From contig JAUCBJ010008030.1 of assembly GCA_032718475.1 (NCBI GenBank), forward strand, positions 1 through 24,986: 24,986 bases of DNA. Reading direction: 5' to 3'. Each line of letters starts with the position of its first letter. Position 1 is the first letter of the stretch. The stretch comes from Nemertoderma westbladi. Its lineage: Eukaryota; Xenacoelomorpha; Nemertodermatida; Nemertodermatidae. The translations under genes were made by a program, and so were the position numbers. Positions 9,751 to 18,091 of the stretch are shown piece by piece. Below the pieces are notes generated by a model. It was given only the letters and a program-made list of their open reading frames with translations. It made no database searches and was not told the DNA's origin.

Positions 9751-10016
9751 GTAACAAAAATAACATTTATTTAAAAATAAAAAAATTAAAAGAAACATTT
9801 TATGCACTACTTTACTTCAAAAAAAGGAAGGAGCCGATTATATAATTATACCTAATGAATAGCATGTTGTATAAGTCACTTTTACTTCAAGTGATATACT
9901 GTTAGGCCTATACTTTTATAAACTGTATACTCTTGAACAAATATGAAACCGAATCTTTCTAATGTGATGCTCATTTATACATACATGTATAATATAAATA
10001 TACATATAATATATAT

Positions 10017-10222
10017 GCCGCCTCCGCTTTGCAGGACATTGCTTTCGCCGTGAGAACCAGTGAGTCTGTGCACAATCTTGCGCTTTGACACCCCATGACT
10101 TCACCCAAGACGCCTCTTAAAGGACATTGGCTTTGGAGATGCTGATAATTATGGGGACAGGGAATTGCGGCGGTGGAATTTTGTATATAACCTGGCATAT
10201 CATTCTTTGCATGCTGCTTCAC
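10017..10222 (+). pseudogene. Second LINE reverse transcriptase C-terminal scrap
   Basis: About 200 bp closely related in DNA to 2108-2335 of the first LINE, sharing CCTCCGCTTTGCAGGACATT and the terminal GACAGGGAATTGCGGCGGTG-like segment. Several indels and a missing stretch in the middle break the frame. It is extremely 5'-truncated, so only the last domain and part of the 3' UTR remain. The following TAGATAGATA (about 10273-10282) may be the decayed tail. It shows that the same LINE family inserted at least twice in this window. Confidence 0.75.
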
Positions 10223-10695
10223 AGTAAGCCAATTGAAGGTTGCATATGGTGGTGGAACAAATTTTTGTTATAGATAGATAAATACTTACATACCGCATTA
10301 TAAACTAGAGTGATTCAACCAAAGAATTTAAGTATTTAATTTACCGCTGTGGCTTAAGCAGGCTGATCGGTAAATTGGATCAATTTAAAAAATTTATATT
10401 TATTCAATCATATTTTTTTGCATTAATTTTATCTGTTTATAACAACAATCTTCGAATTAAATTACATGCAGTACCGCTCATGTGATATATTAAATTACAT
10501 ATTTTAAAGCTACTAACTCTCTGTCTAAAGTTCTGTCATATATTCAACTAGAAATAAAATTATTAACTAATAATTAAATTTTAAATAATTACCTTTAGTC
10601 TCTTTGATGGATGGCGGCCCTTTATTATTGGTCCCGATACGGTTGAAAAGCATCACAAGATTGACCTCGATCTTCGCACTGTTCACACATTGAAT

Positions 10696-10740
10696 GTATG
10701 TACCCCATAACGGCATGACGTATGTACCCCATGCCGTTAT
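10696..10740. repeat. Overlapping direct and inverted repeats
   Basis: GTATGTACCCCAT occurs at 10696-10708 and 10720-10732. ATAACGGCAT (10707-10716) is a perfect reverse complement of 10731-10740, giving a 10-bp stem with a 14-nt loop. Confidence 0.75.
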
Positions 10741-11190
10741 AAAAATATACAGCAAATAATTGAGACGCAACAAAAATTAATTTAAATTACAGTTATACAA
10801 TGCAGTATGTTGTATTACACACCGTTATACAGTACTACTGTATACTTTGCTCCTGAGTTCTGTATGAACCAATATACCACTATTTTACATCATTCAGTAC
10901 TTGGGCAGTTCCAGTATTGCCTGTAATTGGATGACTCATCACAGACACTGGTTCCCATAGCGTGGGAAAGTTTGTCGTTCGATAATTATTATTTTGAACG
11001 GAAAATGTTTAGTATTGAACCGCTATTGAACTACGGTTATGAAAAACATAGTTTGGACATTTTTTGAACGACAATTTTAAAAATATCTGAACTGAAATTG
11101 AACTGGTTAATTTTTATTGGATAATAAAATATAAAAAATAAAAATAAAAAAATAAAATATGAATAATCGGATATCCGACAAACCTTAAGG

Positions 11191-11508
11191 GGAATAACAT
11201 CAGGCAGACTCGCGGATATCCCTGTTAGTATCAAAGCCTTTGCCACCAGAGTTGAGAAGGCATTGATAGTTTTAAAAACGCTAGAGGTACCATACGAACT
11301 TAATGCTTCAAATAAAATCATGACAATAGCGCAAGCACTACCGATATGGTTGAGGAATAAATAGAGAATGATCGCTTTCTCCACCCGAGAAAAGAAGGGT
11401 GCGGAGCCAGGGTTGGAAGAAATGTCGAACTTCCTTAATTACGAAGCGGAACTAATAACAGACCCAGTGTACAGCGATGGTACCGAAACCGGAATACAGC
11501 TGACCTAA
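11191..11508 (+). pseudogene. BEL/Pao gag, continuation
   Basis: The frame reads ITSGRLADIPVSIKAFATRV, then VEKALIVLKTLEVPYELN and ALPIWLRNK, followed by a stop at 11362-11364. It then continues with MIAFSTREKKGAEPGLEEM to a stop at 11506. FATRVEKAL-VLKTL-V-ELN followed by LP-WLR is the conserved end of the Pao-family gag core. The first stop sits where a tryptophan is usual (W to TAG by one base). It continues the gag piece at 8781-8957 across the insertion. The next approximately 146 bp (11509-11654) gave no readable motif and is probably decayed gag linker. Confidence 0.7.
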
Positions 11509-11654
11509 ACCAGAACACAGTGCTGCAGTTGCACTTCTGAGGCTGAGGCAATCGTTGCCATGTGTGACTGTGACAGTGCAGGGGACTACAAGTCCACAGG
11601 GCCCTGGAAACAAAACCACATTGTGGCAGTGACAGGGACAGAATAACAACTATA

Positions 11655-12104
11655 GTGGCTACCGATGAAACAACACCCCTGGGGCGGGCATATGCAACCA
11701 AAACAATAAACCATCTGAGTCGGACCTGGACAAAATACGCGAAAACGCTATACAGAGAGTGTTATAATCCAAACTACAAGTGTCAGCTACATAGAACAGG
11801 GATGCATAAGACCATTGATTGCGACCAGCGGCAGGCATTGCCGAAGGAAGACCGACTAACCTACACAGGGAAATTTTGACTGTGCCACAGATATGCGGTA
11901 GGAGGTCATAGGAAGAACTGGTGTCGAGAACAAGCACCAAAGAATCCGAATGAAGGTGGGGGCCATACAATGGCAACAAACACGATGGGTCCCAGGGAAC
12001 GAAGGAACGTGCTGCTCGGAATAGTGCCGGTAAAAGTATCTGGAGAGAACGGGCGATCGGTAACAACACTGATGTTGATCGACAGTGGGGCAGATTCACA
12101 TTGA
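11655..12104 (+). pseudogene. BEL/Pao zinc knuckles and start of protease
   Basis: One frame runs from 11655 with a stop at 11877-11879 and another at 12102-12104. Before the first stop it has a knuckle-like KCQLHRTGMHKTIDC, typical of Pao-type gag nucleocapsid (C-x-x-H-x4-H-x4-C arrangement). After it comes LCHRYAVGGHRKNWC, a CCHC knuckle whose second cysteine is tyrosine. The stretch ends with LMLIDSGADSH, the retropepsin active-site motif D-S-G with the catalytic aspartate present. The stop at 11877 is a one-base change of a codon in the linker between knuckles. No start codon is implied, since the natural start lies in gag further upstream. Confidence 0.7.
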
Positions 12105-12739
12105 CAGAAAGCTGTATAGCCGATAGGCTACAACTAAAATCGAGGCCGAGTAAGATGGCGGTCACCAACATATCCACCAAGGATGAAATTCATCCGATAA
12201 AAATGGGAAGGTGTCGAATGGGGGCTGTAACTCCCGATTCCAACTACGGAGCGACTATAGACCCTATACGACTTACTCAATCCATAAACATCAATGCCAG
12301 ACGGCCGATGAAGACCGAGGTCGAGCAATATCGGCACCTGGACTCGATTGACCTGTTGACACCAAACCTCGATGTGCCAAAAGTGTCTCTGATAGTTGGG
12401 ATGGATTGCCCGACAGCCCATGAGAGGCTAGAGATGATTTTCGGGAAGAATAAGGAGCGAGACCCAGTGGCTATCTTGACACCATTTGGATGGACGTTAA
12501 CCGGGCCTATTAGATCAGAAATTACATACAATATGTCAGAAATATCAGGATGCGTGCTGTCCGGTACTGTTGAGGACTCAGAGCAGGAAACGGTAGGGCG
12601 AGATGTCGTAGAGCAGAAGTCAAAGACAGACGATGTGGAGGTTTCATACAAGAAACGGCCCGAAGGAGAATATCATGAGTCAGGGGCGATTCCGGGTCCG
12701 GAACCATGCCCACTGGAGAGTGTGGAGATTATGAGTTAG
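12101..12739 (+). pseudogene. BEL/Pao aspartic protease domain (DUF1758-like)
   Basis: This reads on from the active-site motif of the previous piece after loss of one base, where a cysteine codon is expected following DSGADSH. It contains TESCIADRLQL, MAVTNISTKDEIH, the segment SININARRPMK, HLDSIDL, VSLIVGMDCPTAHERLEMIF and TPFGWTLTGPI. These are the ordered landmarks of the Pao/BEL protease and adjacent region up to about residue 145. The last approximately 65 residues (from about 12546) are acidic and match nothing I recognise. The reverse transcriptase expected next is missing, so there is a deletion or replacement at about 12545. Confidence 0.75.
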
Positions 12740-13347
12740 GCGAAATACCGCCAATGGAAGACGTTTCCAATGAGTATCGGTACAAGGGTGGAGAAGGGTG
12801 GATGGCGAGGTATCGAGAAGGGACACCGATCCAATCGAGTTTACCGATACTGAAGGGATTGAATAAGAAGGGAAGAAGGAAGAGGAAGAAAATTAAAAGG
12901 GTTGATCCACAGGGAGAAGAAACGGTGATAAAGGATGATGGAAAAGGGGTGGTTGGAAGAGGGTTGTCGGACGTGGAGCTGACAGGGTGCGAGGAGGCGC
13001 TAAATGGTAGACCAGGGTCATTGGAAGTCAAAGCGCCAGCGCACATATTGAGGGGGAGGGTAACAGAGGTGGAATGTGCAAGTAATGATAAAGAAAAGAA
13101 GGGTGGCATTCTGCCTCCAAGTGACAATAAGATGAAGGATGGCATTCTGCCACCAAAAGACGATGAAGAATTCTGTGAGATAATGGGTAGGACGGATCTG
13201 AGACTGGAAAAGAAGGGAAGGTCAGATCCAAGGGATTTAGAATCGATGAGAAGAATAGGGCGAAGGATAAGAGGACCTACGGGAGGACAGTGGGAGAGTT
13301 GCCTGCTGGAAGAATCGCCTTTTAGGTTAATGAGTCGAGGATTATAG
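12706..13347 (+). CDS. Unrecognised purine-rich ORF after BEL protease
   Basis: A 213-codon open frame overlaps the end of the preceding one in another phase. The product is highly charged, with a Lys/Arg cluster near residues 52-66. It has an internal near-repeat in which GGILPP and DGILPP recur about 14 residues apart. The fragment ALNGRPGSLEVKAPAHILRG (from about residue 98) loosely recalls the end of Pao-type integrases, where LN-RP and PAH-L-GR words occur. If so, this is a scrap of pol 3' end brought next to protease by deletion. The strong purine bias on this strand also makes a long open frame likely by chance. Function and coding status are unknown. Confidence 0.25.
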   Translation: MPTGECGDYELGEIPPMEDVSNEYRYKGGEGWMARYREGTPIQSSLPILKGLNKKGRRKRKKIKRVDPQGEETVIKDDGKGVVGRGLSDVELTGCEEALNGRPGSLEVKAPAHILRGRVTEVECASNDKEKKGGILPPSDNKMKDGILPPKDDEEFCEIMGRTDLRLEKKGRSDPRDLESMRRIGRRIRGPTGGQWESCLLEESPFRLMSRGL

Positions 13348-14415
13348 ACTAATATTAAATATCCCCGCCTTAATTATAAATAATATAAATAAGTGTATAA
13401 AGCAATCGATCATAGTGTAATAATATATAACCAACACTTATGTATAGTCAATTTAACCTTTCCCAATCAGTTACTGGGATGGGGGACTCATTGACTGAAA
13501 CAGGAGGACGAAACAATGGATGGGACTCACTTATCAAAATGTGAGCACATGTGTAAAACTGTGAGACTCTGACAGGAGTGAGAGTAAAACGGGGGTTGAG
13601 TAAATTATGAAGTGGTGATCAAAAATGTGAGAATTTGAGGAAGGGTGAAGGGCACAAAATTCCGAAAATGTGGGGAGCGAGCTGGGTGGAGGATGAGTCC
13701 CATAGGACTAGTGGGGTGAGTGAGAAGTGGGGGGATTGGAGATTGGACAACAGTATACAATTTAAAATCGAGTGAGGAGGTGGGGCGAATGTCTAAATAG
13801 AGACGCCACATGCCTTGGTACGACTTAGCTCACTGATGTACCAAGGTAGGGTAGTGAGATCAGACCCAGTGGGGCCAGACTGGAAAACTGGCCCCAGAGA
13901 AGAAATTTCCACCCCACGTACATTGATTGTGCTGTTTACAGGTACTTATAATATATATATCAGCCATTATTGTATTAACAACGATAACCAAACTGTTATA
14001 TTTGAACCAATTAGGTGACGCGTACAAGACACGACACAAACACCGGTCGGGATCCAACAAAGGGTATTGAGATAGGATGGACAGCGAACCGTCGAGATGG
14101 AGGGAGAGAGCCGGTCGGGATCCTGTGCCAACACGGATTCCGTCACATTATTGTCATTAATTATCCTCGATATTTTGTAATGATTTTAATTAATTATCAA
14201 ATAATAGCTATTCAATCACAAATGTCTAACGAGACAATATATTTATCAATTATAGCTAAATTAATCCCTCCCCACAACTATCACATAATATATTTATCAA
14301 ATATAGCTAAATTAATTAATAATTAAGCTCGTACATTTCATTGCCAGCCAATATACATATGATGGACTACTGTATACTACAATTACCCCCATTCAATGAA
14401 CAAAAAATTAATAAA
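13348..14415. other. Non-coding, purine-rich then AT-rich
   Basis: 13480-13800 is strongly G/A-biased on the plus strand and may belong to the BEL element's 3' end, but no LTR is identifiable. GCCGGTCGGGATCC-like words recur at about 14043 and 14111. The rest is AT-rich with repeated words such as ATATTTATCAA and TATAGCTAAATTAAT. Short ORFs here look like chance. Confidence 0.45.
13813..13846. repeat. Short inverted repeat (hairpin)
   Basis: CCTTGGTAC at 13813-13821 is a perfect complement of GTACCAAGG at 13838-13846, with a 16-nt loop. Function unknown. Confidence 0.6.
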
Positions 14416-17247
14416 AATCCTGTAATAGAAGTGGCTCCATTGAATTACCCCAATCCTTTAATAGAAGCGGCTCCATTGAATTACCCCAATCCTGTAATAG
14501 AAGCGGCTCCATTGAATTACCCCAATCCTGTAATAGAAGCGGCTCCATTGAATTACCCCATCACCTAGTAATAGAAGCGGATCCATTGAATTACCCCATC
14601 ACCTAGTAATAGAAGCGGCTCCATTGAATTACCCCAATCCTTTAATAGAAGCGGCTCCATTGAATTACCCCATCACCTAGTAATAGAAGCGGCTCCATTG
14701 AATTACCCCAATCCTGTAATAGAAGCGGCTCCATTGAATTACCCCAATCCTGTAATAGAAGCGGCTCCATTGAATTATCCCAATCCTGTAATAGAAGCGG
14801 CTCCATTGAATTACCCCATCACCTAGTAATAGAAGCGGCTCCATTGAATTACCCCAATCCTGTAATAGAAGCGGCTCCATTGAATTACCCCAATCCTGTA
14901 ATAGAAGCGGCTCCATTGAATTACCCCAATCCTGTAATAGAAGCGGCTCCATTGAATTACCCCAATCCTGTAATAGAAGCGGCTCCATTGAATTACCCCA
15001 TCACCTAGTAATAGAAGCGGCTCCATTGAATTACCCCAATCCTGTAATAGAAGCGGCTCCATTGAATTACCCCATCACCTAGTAATAGAAGCGGCTCCAT
15101 TGAATTACCCCATCACCTAGTAATAGAAGCGTCTCCATTGAATTACCCCATCACCTAGTAATAGAAGCGGCTCCATTGAATTACCCCATCACCTAGTAAT
15201 AGAAGCGGCTCCATTGAATTACCCCATCACCTAGTAATAGAAGCGGCTCCATTGAATTACCCCAATCCTGTAATAGAAGCGGCTCCATTGAATTACCCCA
15301 TCACCTAGTAATAGAAGTGGCTCCATTGAATTACCCCATCACCTTGTAATAGAAGCGGCTCCATTGAATTACCCCATCACCTAGTAATAGAAGCGGCTCC
15401 ATTGAATTACCCCAATCCTGTAATAGAAGCGGCTCCATTGAATTACCCCAATCCTGTAATAGAAGCGGCTCCATTGAATTACCCCAATCCTGTAATAGAA
15501 GCGGCTCCATTGAATTACCCCATCACCTAGTAATAGAAGCGGCTCCATTGAATTACCCCAATCCTGGAATAGAAGCGGCTCCATTGAATTACCCCAATCC
15601 TGTAATAGAAGCGGCTCCATTGAATTACCCCATCACCTAGTAATAGAAGCGGCTCCATTGAATTACCCCAATCCTGGAATAGAAGCGGCTCCATTGAATT
15701 ACCCCAATCCTGTAATAGAAGCGGCTCCATTGAATTACCCCATCACCTAGTAATAGAAGCGGCTCCATTGAATTACCCCATCACCTAGTAATAGAAGCGG
15801 CTCCATTGAATTACCCCATCACCTAGTAATAGAAGCGGCTCCATTGAATTACCCCAATCCTGTAATAGAAGCGGCTCCATTGAATTACCCCATCACCTAG
15901 TAATAGAAGCGGCTCCATTGAATTACCCCATCACCTAGTAATAGAAGCGGCTCCATTGAATTACCCCAATCCTGTAATAGAAGCGGCTCCATTGAATTAC
16001 CCCAATCCTGTAATAGAAGCGGCTCCATTGAATTACCCCATCACCTAGTAATAGAAGCGGCTCCATTGAATTACCCCATCACCTAGTAATAGAAGCGGCT
16101 CCATTGAATTATCCCAATCCTGTAATAGAAGCGGCTCCATTGAATTACCCCATCACCTAGTAATAGAAGCGGCTCCATTGAATTACCCCATCACCTAGTA
16201 ATAGAAGCGGCTCCATTGAATTACCCCATCACCTAGTAATAGAAGCGGCTCCATTGAATTACCCCATCACCTAGTAATAGAAGAGGCTCCATTGAATTAC
16301 CCCATCACCTAGTAATAGAAGCGGCTCCATTGAATTACCCCAATCCTGTAATAGAAGCGGCTCCATTGAATTACCCCATCACCTAGTAATAGAAGCGGCT
16401 CCATTGAATTACCCCATCACCTAGTAATAGAAGCGGCTCCATTGAATTACCCCATCACCTAGTAATAGAAGCGGCTCCATTGAATTACCCCAATCCTGTA
16501 ATAGAAGATGCTCCATTGAATTACCCCAATCCTGTAATAGAAGCGGCTCCATTGAATTACCCCATCACCTAGTAATAGAAGCGGCTCCATTGAATTACCC
16601 CATCCCCTAGTAATAGAAGCGGCTCCATTGAATTACTCCAATCCTGTAATAGAAGCGGCTCCATTGAATTACCCCAATCCTGTAATAGAAGCGGCTCCAT
16701 TGAATTACCCCATCACCTAGTAATAGAAGCGGCTCCATTGAATTACCCCAATCCTGTAATAGAAGCGGCTCCATTGAATTACCCCAATCCTGTAATAGAA
16801 GCGGCTCCATTGAATTACCCCATCACCTAGTAATAGAAGCGGCTCCATTGAATTACCCCATCACCTAGTAATAGAAGAGGCTCCATTGAATTACCCCAAT
16901 CCTGTAATAGAAGCGGCTCCATTGAATTACCCCATCACCTAGTAATAGAAGCGGCTCCATTGAATTACCCCATCACCTAGTAATAGAAGAGGCTCCATTG
17001 AATTACCCCATCACCTAGTAATAGAAGCGGCTCCATTGAATTACCCCATCACCTAGTAATAGAAGCGGCTCCATTGAATTACCCCATCACCTAGTAATAG
17101 AAGCGGCTCCATTGAATTACCCCATCACCTAGTAATAGAAGCGGCTCCATTGAATTACCCCATCACCTAGTAATAGAAGCGGCTCCATTGAATTACCCCA
17201 TCACCTAGTAATAGAAGCGGCTCCATTGAATTACCCCATCACCTAGT
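14416..17247 (+). repeat. Two-length minisatellite, 76 units of 36 or 38 bp
   Basis: Every unit begins AATAGAAGCGGCTCCATTGA and continues ATTACCCC. It ends either in AATCCTGT (36-bp class) or ATCACCTAGT (38-bp class). I counted 32 short and 44 long units from 14424 to 17247, and 32x36 + 44x38 = 2824 matches the span exactly. A partial unit end lies at 14416-14423. Short units are common in the first half and the last nine are all long. The 36-bp class preserves reading frame (a 12-residue repeat EPLLLQDWGNSM on the minus strand), but the 38-bp class shifts it by two and carries stop codons on the plus strand. Long translation is therefore impossible, and the ORFs seen here are shadows of the repeat. 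Confidence 0.97.
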
Positions 17248-17389
17248 TTATTAATTTATTTTCCTTATTTGGATTTATTTCTCCTATTTGATTTACGATT
17301 GCGTCTTCCTTCAACTTCCACCGCAATCCACTTGACTCAGCAGCATGTAAGCGTATTGATAGAAAACTCCAGATAGACGAGGTAGCATA
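17248..17389. other. Spacer between two minisatellites
   Basis: 142 bp, less AT-rich in its second half. No gene or RNA is recognised. Confidence 0.5.
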
Positions 17390-17809
17390 GGCTATAACCG
17401 AGGTCAAACTGTAAAGGCCGATGTTTCAGTAGGCTATAACCGAGGTCAAACTGTAAAGGCCGATGTTTCATTAGGCTATAACCGAGGTCAAACTGTAAAG
17501 GCCGATGTTTCAGTTGTCTATAACCGAGGTCAAACTGTAAAGGCCGATGTTTCAGTTGGCTATAACCGAGGTCAAACTGTAAATGCCGATGTTTCAGTTG
17601 GCTATAACCGAGGTCAAACTGTAAAGGCCGATGTTTCAGTTGGCTATAACCGAGGTCAAACTGTAAATGCCGATGTTTCAGTTGGCTATAACCGAGGTCA
17701 AACTGTAAAGGCCGATGTTTCAGTTGGCTATAACCGAGGTCAAACTGTAAATGCCGATGTTTCAGTTGGCTATAACCGAGGTTAAACTGTAAAGGCCGAT
17801 GTTTCAGTT
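17390..17809 (+). repeat. Ten tandem 42-bp repeats, open in one forward frame
   Basis: Ten units of exactly 42 bp start at 17390 (GGCTATAACCGAGGTCAAAC, then TGTAAAGGCCGATGTTTCAG and two more bases). In the frame beginning at 17390 each unit encodes the 14-residue GYNRGQTVKADVSV without stops for nine copies. The tenth has C-to-T, making TAA at 17783-17785. The frame is open from 17363 but has no ATG before the repeats, and one minus-strand frame is also open, so coding is unproven. Units 5 to 10 alternate AAT and AAG at one codon, giving an 84-bp higher-order dimer. Confidence 0.95.
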
Positions 17810-17939
17810 GGACACATTTTATTAAATATATTGGTGTGCATTATTGGGGGTTCATTCCTCAACCAGACAATATTAGATAATTAATGGAAATAATATGCAT
17901 TTTAGTAGAGACTAATTTTAGTTGAACACTAAAACTAAC

Positions 17940-18091
17940 AGTTTGGAATGTTAACGGATATCCAGGAGTGTATACCGAGACCGGCTTTCAGTGAATCTTC
18001 CACTCGTAAACGGAAACCTTTCATAAGAGGCTGAATCACAGCAGGTATGTGATTCACAGCGGCTCTGTACTCTTCTAAAAGAATCTTCATT
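17940..18091 (-). CDS. Candidate dynein heavy chain exon (stem region)
   Basis: The open stretch encodes about 50 residues including LLEEYRAAVNHIPAVIQPLM and LKAGLGIHSWISVNI. The pattern Y-x-x-V-x-x-IP-x-x-x-x-PLM, then L-x-x-GL-x-x-x-W-x-S-x-NI, is a known signature of the N-terminal stem of (axonemal) dynein heavy chains, the motors of cilia and flagella. The exon is preceded on the minus strand by a pyrimidine-rich tract ending in ATTATTTTAG (acceptor). It can end at ACT|GTTAGT (donor) just before an in-frame stop. A phase-compatible mini-exon at 18187-18234, followed by GTAAGA, would end in the two bases needed, but its product is not recognisable. No other dynein exon was found, so an exon in a large intron-rich gene or an isolated pseudo-exon are both possible. 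Confidence 0.45.

Larger units (their letters stand above)
8958..11187. mobile_element. Foreign 2.2-kb insertion splitting BEL gag
   Basis: Gag similarity stops near 8957 and resumes in a matching place near 11191. The insert's left end (8960-9290) and right end (10985-11100) are both rich in the words AACGTT, GTTCAA and TTGAAC in both orientations, as in subterminal repeats of some DNA transposons. No terminal inverted repeat or target duplication could be pinned, so the class is unknown. It carries a 13-C run (9340-9352), a LINE 3' scrap (10017-10222) and a small exon-like stretch (9645-9750). No transposase is recognisable. Confidence 0.5.
8650..13347 (+). mobile_element. Degraded BEL/Pao LTR retrotransposon, interrupted
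   Basis: Collinear pieces of one element read in the order gag (8781-8957), gag continued (11191-11508), zinc knuckles and start of protease (11655-12104), and protease domain (12101 to about 12545). Region 8958-11187 is an insertion within gag. Stops, a frameshift and loss of reverse transcriptase and RNase H show it is dead. No LTR pair, primer-binding site or target duplication was found, so both outer limits are uncertain. The stretch 12546-13347 is assigned to it only tentatively. Confidence 0.7.

Noticed and set aside
8094-12170. Shared 13-mer ATGGCGGTCACCA at about 8124 and 12152
   Set aside because: One copy lies in the tRNA-like stretch and the other encodes MAVT in the BEL protease. 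The flanks do not match, so it is coincidence.
12134-13145. Long minus-strand ORFs opposite the BEL protease and the purine-rich ORF
   Set aside because: They are antisense shadows. The plus strand carries recognisable protease motifs, and purine bias keeps the antisense frame open.
8184-14415. LTR pair of the BEL element
   Set aside because: Flanks left of gag and right of the last BEL-like sequence were compared by eye and share no long direct repeat.
14677-16810. Minus-strand ORFs made of the 12-residue repeat EPLLLQDWGNSM
   Set aside because: Each is bounded by 38-bp units that shift the frame. They are translation shadows of the minisatellite.
14416-17247. CRISPR array
   Set aside because: The units are contiguous and nearly identical with no unique spacers, and the genome is clearly eukaryotic. 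It is a minisatellite.
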